Assembly: GCA_020466095.1 (NCBI GenBank)
Contig: CM035809.1
Location: forward strand, 9,019,307 to 9,083,306
Length of the DNA: 64,000 nt
Origin: Chlorops oryzae
Taxonomy: Eukaryota; Arthropoda; Insecta; Diptera; Chloropidae
Direction of reading: 5' to 3'
The translations under genes were made by a program, and so were the position numbers. Below the pieces are notes generated by a model. The model was not told the DNA's origin. It ran no database searches and saw only the letters and a list, made by a program, of their open reading frames with translations. Shown here in pieces: positions 9,683 through 20,858 of the stretch. How positions within the stretch are numbered: the stretch's first letter is position 1; each line of letters begins with the position of its first letter.

Positions 9683-12600
9683 CCTAATCCTACAAAAATA
9701 CACAATTCAACTGATAGGGACAATCGTTTTCCCGCTCCTTAGTGAGTCTAGTCTCTTTCTTGTCTCAGTCTAGTTCATATTTTCGCGGGTAGTTGCACCA
9801 ATTTTTAAATAAAATAAAGAAAAAGCAACTACCACGCCTCTAGACAGATATCAGGCTAACCAAATCCCCGACGCCAATTAGACCAGAATAATATATAAAT
9901 AACACTAAATACATATATATAAATATATATATAATATATGAAGACTGAAGAAAAATGTAACTGTGATCACATTTTTTTATGTTTATTTGTTTTCGTTTTC
10001 TATTTCATTTTTCGAAACGATTTTAAATAAACTGTCGCCGGCAACAAAATAAATAAAAAATAAAAAAAAAAAAAAACTAATACAAATACAAATAAAACAA
10101 ACAATTAGAAACCACGCTCTGACTAGAATCGTGTCCATATACGTCTCTCTTAGCCTTAGAGATCAATCACTGTACAAATTCGAGAAAAATAAAGTTGCCA
10201 AAGCCATTTCGTCAAACGATTCAAAGCGTTTTTTTATTTTCGAGGCAAGCGAGTTAATAAAAAAAAAAAAATAAAGAAATCATTTTCACAAAGACTTTTC
10301 TTCTATTCACTTGGATTGATTGCCAGGCGGTATCCAGTACGTCCAACACGGAGAAGTACCATTATAATAGAAAATCATATTTTTTAAATAAAAATTATTT
10401 TTTATTTATATTATATAAAAATAAAAGACGCGAAGAAATCAAAGTGATGAAGCTGTCTTCTAATTCCAAAAAAAAACATTGGAAAATGTTGGAAGAGAAT
10501 ATTTCGGAGACACGGATTCAAGTCAAGCTTGGAATTCCAACTGGAGGAAGGAATCACTACATTCAAATTATTGTACAAAATAAATAATAAAAAAAAAAAA
10601 AATTTTTTTTTTTCTGACCAATAAAAAAATCCAACAGTTTCAGCCATAAATTTGCTGATTGATCGTAATGCTGTGCATTCCTGCAAAATTCTATACCGAA
10701 AAATTCTTCACACTTCAATTCCAGAAAATCACAAAAACAAGGTTAGCCTGATGATCACAATATAAGGAAATAAAATATCCCAAGAGACCTCTTCCTCTAA
10801 GGACTTAAGGGAACTTAAGAAAACTAAATGAAATCACTTCAATAATAATATACAGTGGAAGCTCTCTATAACAAATTTCTCTCTATAGCGAATTTCTCTC
10901 AAGGCTTTTTGGCTAAATTTGTAGTGCCATTTTTTTTTCTTCTTATAACGAATTCTTTCTATAACGAATATATATTTTCCGGTCCCTTGAAATTCGTTAT
11001 AGACAGTTTCGACTATATATAATTTTTTAATAATTTTATTGTCTAATGGTGGATAATATTCTTAGGCCCGTTTTCTACTGTATCGATTAAGTTTTTCGTT
11101 CCGAAAAAAGCAAAATTCAGAGGACATCGTGACGAAAGACTTAACGGGAATAGTAACAAACTGCCTTAAACGTTTTTAACGAACCGATTGGGAATATATT
11201 CAAAATCTCAGCTCGATTCTAAATATTCTCGGGGGTTTTTTCTCAGGGGGATTGAGAAAAATTCTCCTTCTTGTGTGTTCAAGTCTCCTTGCCTATCCCG
11301 GGGTCACCAAAACATGAGAAAAAATCCTCCTATTCTAAACCAATGGGAGAGGAACATAAACGGAGCAAGACCTTCGAATATGTTTAAGTAAACATCATCA
11401 CCTTCTCTCAAGCATTGACGATTAAAACATTTACATTTTCCCGGTGGAAAAATTTGTAGGGAAGAAATTACCCAAGAGCATTTTTCATATGACCACTCCG
11501 TATGAAACCATTTACGGCTCAGAAAATTATTAAAAAGTTATTATTCCTAGTTACAAAATGAACAAAGACTAGCAGCGAACGATCCCAAGCTTTTCATGAC
11601 ATGGAAATATAAGGGGTATTCACAAAGGCGTCGGAAATTAGGAAAGTCGGAAAATCGGAAAAATTTAAATGCTTAAAAAGTTGTACAAGACACAAAAAAA
11701 AAATTTCAGGGACCATAACTGTTATAAATTATATTTTAAAAATTACAATTTAAGTATTATTTTAAGAGTTTTATTATTTTAATCAGAAAATAACAATTAT
11801 TTTTTGAGTTTTATTTTTTACTCAGAAGATAAAACTTATTCTTAGAGTTTTATTTTTCGATCAAGAAATAAAAATTAATTTTCGAATTTTATTTTTTACT
11901 CAGAAGAAAAAACTTATTTTTAGATTTTTAATTTTTACTCAGTAAATAAAAATTATTTTTCGAATTTTATTTTTTGCTCTGAAGATAAAAATTTATCTTA
12001 GATTTTTATTTATTACTCAAAAAATAAAAATTGGTTTTTGAGTTTTTTTTTTTTACTCAGAAAAATAAAACTCTTGCATAAGTATATTACCACTTTCTTC
12101 AAGATAACGCCTGAAATAGGATAAAGTGATGAAGAGTCGGATGATGATGAACACGAGGAAATGAAAAAGGCCAGATGCGAAATCGGCAACCACAATTCAA
12201 ATCCAAAAAATATTTGCATAATACTTGTGTTTGCATAATGTTGTGAGTAAAACAAAAAACTTGAAAAATAATTTTTATTTTCTGAGTAAAAAATAAAACT
12301 CCAAAAATAATTTTTATCATCCGAGCAAAAAATAAAACTCTAAAAGCAATTTTTATTTACTGAGTTAAAACTAAAACTCTTAGAATAAGTTTTATCTTCT
12401 GAGTAAAAAATAAAACTCGAAAAATAATTGTTATTTCCTGATCAAAAAATAAAACTTGAGAATTAATTTTTGTTTTTTGATCAAAAAATAAAACTCTAAG
12501 AATAACACTTAAATACTAATTTTTAAAATATAAATTATTTTATATCGATTTTTAAAATTCAAAATTCAAAAATAATTATTATTTTGGGTCCCTGAAAAAT

Positions 12601-14811
12601 TTAAAATTTTTGAAGAAGTCGCAATTTTCCGATTTTCCGACTTTCCAACGTTTTTAACACGCCTTTGTGAATACCCCTATAGTAAAAAAAAAAAAAAAAG
12701 TCTCAAGTAAATAAATATTAATGAGAAATCATTTGTCCCACTGTTACTACCGCAGTTTGAGTAAAAAGATATTTCTCCTTTCAAAAAACGCCGTTAGTTT
12801 TAGTCCAACGGATACAAAGTTTGTTAGCTGCAGTGACGATGGCACTCTAAGGATATGGGACTTTTTGCGTTGCCAGGAAGAGCGAGCGCTAAGAGGTAAG
12901 AAGTTTTTTATAACTCTACACAATTCTCTTTCAACAGCTTTCGTCGTTCATTTTCAGGACATGGAGCTGATGTCAAATGTGTACACTGGCATCCACAGAA
13001 GGCGCTTATAGTCTCCGGAAGTAAAGATAACCAACAGCCAATTAAATTGTGGGATCCCAAGAGCGGAAGTGCCCTGGCAACCCTGTAAGTTTATATATAT
13101 AAAAGAGGATTCATTTTTCTTAATTCAATTATATAAAAACGATCCCAACAGACATGCTCACAAATCGACTGTAATGGACCTGAAATGGAATGACAATGGC
13201 AACTGGTTAGTCACTGCCTCTCGTGATCATTTGCTAAAGCTTTTCGATCTGAGGAATTTGCGTGATGCGGTACAGATATTTCGTGGACATAAAAAAGAGG
13301 CCAGTTCAGTATCATGGCATCCGGTGCATGAGGGTCTCTTTTGCTCTGGCGGCTCAGATGGGTCCATATTGTTTTGGAATGTTGGGTATGTGAAGTGAAT
13401 AAGTACGACACAGTCCCAATTGCAATTTAGTTCTTAATTTTTTTTTTGTTTTGGTTTTCAAAGCACGGACAAGGAAATCGGTGGTGTTGAAACGGCTCAC
13501 GAAAGCATAGTCTGGACATTGGCCTGGCATCCGCTTGGTCATATTTTATGCTCAGGTTCAAATGATCATACAATAAAATTCTGGACACGCAATCGACCTG
13601 GTGACCTTATGCGCGATAAGTATAATTTGAATACTCTGCCAGCAAGTTTGGCTGCTTTAGATGATTGCGAATATGGTAAAACATTCCGAATCGTTGGCAT
13701 TTATGAGATTTCGTATTAAAAAAAATGTCTTCTTCTTCATTCAGACGACGCCATCATACCGGGCATGGGTCCCGAGGATAAAGTTGAATTCACTGAGAGT
13801 CTTACAGCCGATAAAGGCTTCATTCCGGGCCTGGACTTAGATCCTGGCAGATATTCCGACAAGGATCGCGATAAAAAAGTACCTTATAGCAAGCCGATTC
13901 CACGAAACTTTCAAGCCCAATGGGCTGGAATGCGCCGCATGGATGAAGGCGCTGGACCCTATGAAGAAATGCCTTTGCGTGAGTCAAAAGAAAATGGAAA
14001 TTTATCTTATCAGCAAATTGCCGAGAATACAATCGAGTCAATGCTGGCAAGTGGTGCCCTCGTTACGATGGAACCAAACACAATTATTGGTATTTTTGTG
14101 CACGGCCGTTTCATACGCGTTCATCCAGATTCGCGTTTAATGGTCGCCGTACGCCAGGGTCCCGATTATCTTAACAAATACATCGATGCTGGGAAACTTG
14201 AGGAATTACGTGATGTTTTGCCACCGCCAAACGATCGCGATAGCTCAAGATCGCCAACTTTGGAGAGTCGTGAAACTTCACCGCCATTGAAAAAATCTCG
14301 TTTCGAACCGCGCAATCATAATCCTCAAGCGGTTTTTGTACGCGAATTGCTTAGTCTCAAGAAGCCATTCTTTCCATGTTTGCTTAATATCAAGATGCAA
14401 CAACTGCAACAGGCCTCAAATCCCGATTTGAGTGATGGTTCACAACAACAGCAGCAGCAGCAACAACAACAGCCTCCGCAGCCTCTTTTGTCTGGCATGC
14501 GACCTAATCCATGGGCAAATGCACCTGGTGGAGGACCCTGGGGAAATTCCAATCAAAATGGCTTCAACAGCAATACCAACAACAACAACAACAATGTCCC
14601 ACCGCAAACTTTCAATAATTCCAATGGACCGCACAATAGAAGTAATTCTGATTACGGTTCAGACAGAGACAATTACCAACATAAAGTTAGCAATAGTCAC
14701 AATAGCAGCAATAATAACAATAACAACAATAATAATTCAAACAATCGCGGAACTCGTGGAAGCCGGAACAATAGAAATCGCAATCGCAACTCTCATCGGA
14801 GTCGGTTCTAA
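8390..14811 (+). CDS. Wdr33: WDR33 homologue, WD40 subunit of cleavage/polyadenylation factor (801 aa)
   Basis: Nine exons: 8390-8503, 8852-8983, 9040-9309, 9489-9640, 12798-12895, 12958-13084, 13152-13385, 13464-13675, 13745-14811. All introns are GT..AG and the phases join exactly (2406 nt). Residues 39-82 form the conserved [26 protein letters not shown] block. Residues about 130-430 hold the WD40 propeller (for example [38 protein letters not shown]). After it come a conserved linker ([13 protein letters not shown]) and a low-complexity Gln/Asn/Arg tail. From family knowledge, WDR33 with CPSF30 recognises the AAUAAA signal in nuclear pre-mRNA 3'-end processing. The start is the first ATG downstream of the transposon, and it gives a normal N-terminus. 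An in-frame stretch at 14332-14394 (63 nt, GT..AG) could be an alternatively spliced mini-intron. The gene is convergent with Xe7. Confidence 0.93.
9655..9680 (+). repeat. (TAC)n microsatellite in Wdr33 intron 4
   Basis: A run of about eight TAC units begins about 14 bases after the intron 4 donor. Confidence 0.8.
9681..10852. other. Wdr33 intron 4, first part; nothing defined
   Basis: AT-rich intronic sequence with several A-tracts. I see no coding exon or bounded repeat. Confidence 0.4.
10853..11014. repeat. pogo/Tigger-like MITE in Wdr33 intron 4
   Basis: It starts TA|CAGTGGAAGCTCTCTATAA and contains several CTATAACGAAT repeats in both directions. It ends near ATAGACAGTTTCGACT. CAGT ends at a TA are typical of Tc1/pogo-derived MITEs. 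A diverged copy in reverse orientation lies at about 44512-44665. Confidence 0.65.
11612..12678. mobile_element. Foldback-type element with long inverted repeats, 1067 bp
   Basis: The ends read AGGGGTATTCACAAAGGCG and CGCCTTTGTGAATACCCCT. The inverted arms continue for about 450 bp each: GGAAAGTCGGAAAATCGG and its complement, then TTCAGGGACC/GGTCCCTGAA. Next come arrays of degenerate units of 50-60 bp built on TTTTATTTTTTACTCAGAA. The central 170 bp or so (12080-12250) is unique and not palindromic. ATA follows the right end and precedes the left end, but in AT-rich DNA that is weak evidence for a target duplication. No transposase is seen. Confidence 0.8.
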
Positions 14812-15209
14812 TAGCGAGCGCGCGAGAGAGAGAGAGAGAGAGAGAGGGAGAGAATATTTTAAGCTAATTTTAAGTATCAATTTGTATGAAGATGGCATGT
14901 TAAAGCAAATCTAGTTTAAGCTTATGACCAGCATTAAGTTACGGAAGTCCACAGAAGCACTTTATTTCCTTCTTTCTTCATCCCCAATTATTATAATTTT
15001 TTTTCGTTATTTCTCAATTTATTAAGAGTTTCATTATGCCTACGACGAATTGTGTAGTTCAACATATTATACGATACGTGTATAAAAATTATCATAAGGA
15101 CACGGCCGTACTATGATTATGTTTAAAAAAAAAAGAAAAAAAAAAAAAAAAAAAAGAGTGTGAGAGTTATTCAAGAGATGTGACTTTAAGAGTAGTGAAT
15201 TGTTTTGAT
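14812..15209. other. Wdr33 3' flank with GA tract and A-tract
   Basis: A (GA)n tract at about 14817-14850 follows the stop. A long A/AAAG tract lies at about 15126-15156. The 3' UTR must end in this area, but I see no canonical AATAAA near the stop. Confidence 0.5.
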
Positions 15210-15441
15210 CATGATACAAGAAAGCAAGATAGCGCCACTTGAGAGAGGAAACGTCACAAACTCAAAATCGCGGTTCGTTGTTGTTGTTTCCCATGTTAAA
15301 CCGGCTTTTTTCTTTTTTGAATAGCATGGGAAACAACAACAATTTCTCGCTCAGTGACGTCACAAACTCAATTTTCGGCTCTCAAAGAGAGCCTCAAAAT
15401 AGCGGTACTGAAGTGGCGCTATCTTGTTTTCTTGTATCATG
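15210..15441. mobile_element. MITE with CATGATACAAG ends and 8 bp duplication, 232 bp
   Basis: The inverted ends start CATGATACAAGAAA and CATGATACAAGAAAA, extending through AAGATAGCGCCACTT. The flanking 8-mer GTTTTGAT is perfect on both sides (15202-15209 and 15442-15449). An 8 bp duplication fits hAT or P superfamilies, and the initial CATGAT resembles the canonical P-element terminus. A second internal inverted pair is built on CATG(T/G)GAAACAACAACAA. It is non-coding. Confidence 0.8.
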
Positions 15442-16166
15442 GTTTTGATGAAGAAAACGAGAGCGTTTCAATACTACAACTAAGGAACTAAGACGTAATT
15501 TTTTATTTGGAAACTAGAGATAGCACCATTGCAAAAAATTGCTTGTTTTAACCATGCTGATTTTTCAAGAAGCAAGTAAGAAGCCAGTTTAGCATGGGAA
15601 ACAAAAGTCAAGAAACTCGCGATTTTGATTTGAAAACCTTTCCTCATCGCCATAGATGACGCTTCTGATTTCTTTGAATCATGAAACAAACCAATACCTA
15701 CATGACATTACAATTGTATTATATTCCTTTAGGATCTCACCAATTCCGTATAATCGCTAATTTCTTATTTGAATATCTAGGAAGAATTTGAAAGAAAGAA
15801 TGTTTTACTACATGAATCATGATTTATACGAGAATGCATAGTGGACTCTTGAGCTATTTCAGCATTGAAAATTAAATAGAAGCGTTCAGAATGTTAAACT
15901 CTGCAATTTTCGAAGTATTCTTGATATGAACCTTCATTCATCGCCAGTGAGATGACGCTATTTCAGATAAAACCAATTTGAATCCAAAAAAATCAAACCA
16001 TGAATATTATCAGAAATACGATCTATATAGTTGATAGCCGTTTCGATCTGACCCAATTCCCCAGTATCAATCAGCCCTATTCTAAATGAATATTCCTAGG
16101 GAAATTTGAACCGATTGAATCGGTTTTACTCATGAGTCATGACTAACGAGTCACACATAGGGACTC
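15442..16166. other. Intergenic; diverged fragments of the preceding MITE family
   Basis: About 15505-15690 contains AGATAGCACCA, AGCATGGGAAACAA and a GAATCATGAAAC end, recalling the 232 bp MITE in an older copy. Nothing coding is seen. Confidence 0.45.
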
Positions 16167-16282
16167 TCTCCAGCTCTATCAGAAATGAAAAACTTCATAT
16201 AAAAAGACGCTTCAGAAATTAATCAGAAATTTTCTGAAGTATTTTTTTATATGAAGTTTCATTTCTGACAGAACTGGAGAGC
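16167..16282. repeat. 116 bp palindrome
   Basis: CTCCAGCTCTATCAGAAATG..AACTTCATATAAAAA..CTTCAGAAA pairs with TTTCTGAAG..TTTTTATATGAAGTT..CATTTCTGACAGAACTGGAG. The loop is about 10 bases. It is a long near-perfect hairpin in DNA or RNA. Confidence 0.75.
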
Positions 16283-16626
16283 CGCATAATTTAGAATGCT
16301 GAAACCAACCACGCGCCCGAGATAAGACTCTCATGAACCTGCCGAATATATCCAATCGAGGGAAATACGATCTAATCAGGACTTAATACAACTTAACTCA
16401 ATTGGTAGGAAGTATTAAAAAAAATTAATTTTAAAATTTTGCTGCTGTTATGAAAAACTGTCATTATGGTCGCATCCAAAAAAGTTGGCCAGCTCTGCTT
16501 TACAGAAAAAAAAAGAAATCAAAACATTGATCATCATCCCACCAAACGTTGGGAATAAAAGAAAAGCTTTCAAATTTTCCTATTACTTTTAATGAGTGAG
16601 AATTTTCGAGCTTAATTGACTACATT

Positions 16627-16632
16627 TTTATT
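16627..16632 (-). terminator. Candidate polyadenylation signal of Xe7
   Basis: The plus strand reads TTTATT, i.e. AATAAA on the minus strand, about 32 bases after the Xe7 stop codon at 16664. Confidence 0.5.
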
Positions 16633-16663
16633 TTGATTTGAATCAAAATGAATACGGATATAG

Positions 16664-19600
16664 CTATTCCTTAATTACGTTGCGAAGTGGTGAATGCGTC
16701 ATAGGGATATTTTCAGGCTCAGTTCTATTTACATCATCGATGGGAATTGAGTTTTCAGAATTGATTAGAGAATCGGGTTTTTTTCGTGAGCGGAAAGTTT
16801 CCTTGATTTTTCTTTCCTCTTCGCGCATCTGATCCTGCATACTCTTTTCAATTGTTCGTTTCATTTCCTCGGCTGAGGCTACAAGTTTATCAGTTTCAAT
16901 GACAACACGATGACGACTGTGTGATCTGGAGCGATATCGCGATCGTGAACGGGATGAGGATCGTGAACGTGATCGTGACCAATTGGAATTCGTTGAACGA
17001 GAACGACGAGTGGAGACGAGCTTCTTATTTAAACGTTGTGGTGGTACAGCAGTCACAGAATTAACTTTAACATTGCTAACATGTGGTTTCGAGTGCGATC
17101 GAGAGCGAGAACGATCTCTAGAGTGACTACGTGTCTTGCGGGAATGGCTACGAGGTTTTGTACGAGAACGTGAACGTGTATACGAACGTCGATGATGTGA
17201 ATGTGGACGGCGCGGCCTTTATAAATTGGAATAAAGATAGAAAGAGATTTTAGTCAAGAACGCTTATTGCCGAATGCGTTACTCATACCTCGATCTGGAG
17301 TGCGATCTTGAAGAACGTGACGAGTGTCTTGAGTGCGAACGACGGGAACGTGAATGATTTCTAAAAAAAAAAAAAATAAGATCAATATGTATCTGAGTTG
17401 TGGAAATGCAGGATTTATTTCACATACCGTGATTTCGAACGCGAGGAAGACCTTCGACGAGAATACGATCGCCTTGAGTAGTGTCTGTAGAAAGAGGAAA
17501 GTTAGAATATATGAATTCTTGAAATATATAAGTATTTAAGTGGCTTCTCTACCTTGATCTGCTTGACTTGCGGTGATCATCGTCACTTCCACCGTGTTCA
17601 TCGTCGTATTCATCCTCGTCATATTTGTAATTCTTGTAGTTATTATAATAAGATGATGATTGACCATTGTAATTACCACGACCACGGCCGCGTCCTCTGC
17701 CACCACGACCTCGTGTTCTCGGAGCAAAGCCCCGGTAATTAGGAGAGACGGAAAAATTATTCAATTGCGGCCGATAGAGTGCAGGTGGAAACATTGAAGG
17801 CACGTAAGGCAACATACTGAGTGACTTCATCCATTCGCTAGCGGCTTCAGCATTGTAAGGCGCCGCGCCTCCACCTGCTGCTGCCAATGCAGCCACAGCT
17901 TTAAATGGATTAACGGCGGCTACAGCAGCACTATTCGTGGTACCGGTCGGGGCTGCTGCTGCTGCTGCTGCTGATTCTTGAGAGCGCATGGGCTTTTTCG
18001 CTCCACTCTTTGAATCATCGTCAGAGCTCGCAGCTAAATTGTGCTTTTTAAGTTTTTTAGAAAGTAATCCGAGCAATGGAGTCTTGCACTTTAATTCTTT
18101 GACAGTTTCTCTCTGTTGGCTAACTAAATTCTCGGTGGCCACTTTGTACTTTTGAACGAGACACACTCGAGCTTTTTCACGTTCGAATTCACCACCACCA
18201 CGACGCGAATGTGCTTTAGTCTTCTCAATATGCTTCAGCTGAAAATCCATAAAGAGAAAAATTTCCAAGTTTATCTGTTAAAATATATATGGCCTAAGTA
18301 CAATGCGCTATTTCCACTTACCCGCATGCGTTCGAAGAGTGCCTCCAATATTCGTATGCTTTCCAATTTACGTTGTGCTATCATCAGCTTGCGTTCTTCA
18401 ACGCGTATTTCTTGTGAGATTTCAACTTGGCCACGTTCCTGGATTTTCTTTAAATGCTTCATTTTACGTTTCTCTTCGCGCTCACGCTGACGCTCGAGAT
18501 CGGCCAGTTTTTCTTCTTCTTCTTTTTGCCTGTAAAGTTTCTTGTTTCGCAAGGGAATTTTCTTTGTTCATGCTTAAAGAATATCAACTAGAATCGTAAT
18601 AACCCAATTCTGTTTTCTAAGAGGAATCAAAAATGCACCAAAAGAGAAAGGGCACACCGTAAAAGGGCACATTCTCTTTTGGAGCATTTTTTTTTTCGGA
18701 TTTTTTCTTTCACACTAATAATAATAATAATAATAATTATGAATGCCAATTGAATTATTCAATTTGAATATGAAATCGATCATAAAAACCTCTGGCGTTC
18801 CAAGTTCTCCTGTTCCAATTTCTTTTGTCGCTCCTTGTCTTCGTCTTGCATACGCGCTTTAGCAATCAAACGATTACGTACACGGTCTCTTCGCTGCACT
18901 TGGGCATCGCTGAGATGTTTTGTCTTGTCAAAGGTAACGTTAATATTGATGGCCAACGTCTTGTCGATATACTTCCGAACGAGTTTCATGCAGCGGAACT
19001 CATCCATAGCGCGCGTAAAGCCAACGTATTCATCGAATTGCACATAACTGAAAGATAAGCGCATAATACATTGAGAAGTCATCAAAACAAGCAATTCTAA
19101 ATCTGTCGAATGTCCTCCTACCCCTCGAAAAGTACATCCTGTTCGAAGTTGAATGCTTTCATGCCATTAATATCTGAATTCATTTTGTTCCGATACGGAT
19201 CACAAATGGGTATGTCCACACAACGTATACTGCCAAATTTCTCGAAGATTCTCTTAAAAATGTTCTCGCTAGGCTTTACGTTTTCCTCATGCTCCGCATG
19301 ACGAGGACAAAACCATCGTATGGGGAGATGTGTAATATGTATGGTGTCTGGCCTTTCGCCAGCTTTCATTTCATCCATATTGCTTGCGTCACGGAAAAAT
19401 GAATCCCAATCGTGGCGTGTGGGGAAATCATCTTTCGCCTCGCTGGCACGTACGCGAAATGATTCACTGAAGCCGCTAACTTTTAGATGTATGCCGTCGA
19501 GTCGTGCTATTGCAGTTCTGAGACGAGGGCGTTGCTCCAACTCGGCCTCGAAGCGTATAAAATCGATAGTGCTTTTCGCAACCTGAATCCATAAATTAAA

Positions 19601-19856
19601 TAATGAAGGCATATGAAATTGAAATCTTAACGTATTCATAATCGTTTGCACTCACCTTCAGAACGAAGAATTTATCTGGCTTCAGTGCAGAGCTCAATTT
19701 ATCCATTATGTCCAGATTTGAGATGGACTTGCCTGTCTTGTTTATAGGCAAGGCCACAGATATATTCATCCTGGCCAATGGTTTGAGATAAAGACTGTGA
19801 GGAAGGTACAGCGGCACACAATCGTCCACATGCTGTATCGTCTGGATATTCGTCAT
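16664..19856 (-). CDS. Xe7: Xe7/AKAP17A homologue, splicing-associated RS protein (831 aa)
   Basis: Eight exons on the minus strand: 19856-19656, 19582-19122, 19047-18790, 18529-18322, 18238-17553, 17484-17428, 17360-17289, 17216-16664. All have GT/AG borders and consistent phases (2496 nt). The start is the first ATG of the frame. The N-terminus (LYLKPLARMNISVALPINKT, GKSISN) and FPTRHDWDSFFRDASNMDE, GERPDTIHI, FEKFGSIRCVDIP match AKAP17A/XE7, including its RRM-like middle. Residues about 300-470 are a charged coiled coil (ERQKKLEQEN, LADLERQREREEK). Then come an Ala-rich stretch, an RGG-like GRGGRGRGRGRG run, and a long Arg/Ser-rich C-terminus. From family knowledge, AKAP17A lies in nuclear speckles, affects alternative splicing and anchors protein kinase A. 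Identity is firm; the exact role in flies is inferred. Intron 3 has a small hairpin at about 18635-18695. Confidence 0.9.
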
Positions 19857-20373
19857 TTTTTGAATTTCGTTATGTTTATTGTAGTTGTTGTTGTTGTTGT
19901 CGCAAAACAATTTTCGTTTTTACGTTTTGAATTGGATTTTATTGGGAAATATTTTTCGAGTTTAAAACATTCCCATAAAAACCGAGAAGGGACATAAATA
20001 GTGATAGTAATACATTGTAGGAAACAAATATAGTAAAAAAAAGGACTTAAAATTAAGAAAAAGAAGAAAAGAAATCCTAACTGAAATTGGTAAAGAAAAA
20101 TGTGAGGTTATATCTAATAATATGCTAAAATAGTTTGAATACGCCCTATAACTATACAGATTATAATATTTGGGGAATTGCAAGAGTTGCTTCACGACTT
20201 TTTCGCGCGATTTCTTGGTTTTCTCGATGTTTTAAATAAAAAAAATTGAAAACTGAAATTACAGGTACTGGTGATGAAGCAAACTAGGCATGTCGATCCA
20301 AGATCGATTAATCGTAAAATCGATTCTTTGGAGCAAAAAAATTCGATTTTTTGATCGATTCTCAGCACAGCAT
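19857..20373. other. 5' flank of Xe7; no gene seen
   Basis: It includes a GTT microsatellite at about 19880-19900 and AT-rich sequence. At about 20286 a TAGGCATGTCGATCCAAGAT motif, followed by repeated ATCGATT, looks like one end of a hAT element, but I cannot find its partner end. Confidence 0.4.
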
Positions 20374-20535
20374 GAGGCCATTTACACGTTAATACATTTC
20401 GATAGTGAAACACACTTTTTGTTGGCTAGGACGCGCGGGGATGTGGTATGATAGCGTTTTTCTCTCTTCCCCCTGCCTTCCATGCCATCGAAAATTTGTT
20501 TCATTATCGAAATGTCTTAACGTGTATATAGCGTA
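20374..20535. repeat. 162 bp palindromic MITE
   Basis: GAGGCCATTTACACGTTAA to CGTGTATATAGCGTA, in reverse core orientation to copies A and B. The same CACATCCCCGCGCGTCC core is present on the minus strand. Confidence 0.75.
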
Positions 20536-20785
20536 CATGAGGCCTTTTACTTAAGGTCTCGACGTGCGGTGGTTGATAGCATGCGATCGAAAGTATGCGA
20601 TAGATCGCAAGTGGAGACCGCTCATAGCTGATGGCATGCGAGATATAGCTTGCGATATCGCATGCCAACTATCGCTTGCAATGGGCTGTCACTTTTGAGT
20701 TTTTTTTTATGTTGTTCTCTTTTCTGCAAGAACGGATTTACCCAGAATGTCGGTTTTTGTTTCTTTTTTGCTCTTGATTTAACAA

Positions 20786-20858
20786 ATCTAAACGCTACCA
20801 TACCACATCCCCGTGCGTCCACAAAAAGTGTGTTTCATTATCGAAATGTCTTAACGAA
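20786..20858. repeat. Truncated copy of the 162 bp MITE
   Basis: Only the core (ACGCTACCATACCACATCCC) and right arm (GTTTCATTATCGAAATGTCT) remain. The sequence diverges after CTTAACG. Confidence 0.7.

Noticed and set aside
14432..14914. 160-codon frame overlapping the Wdr33 tail
   Set aside because: A shadow frame of the CAG/AAC repeat-rich coding exon.
20286..20373. Possible hAT element starting TAGGCATGTCGATC
   Set aside because: Only one end is recognisable; no complementary terminus or duplication was found downstream.
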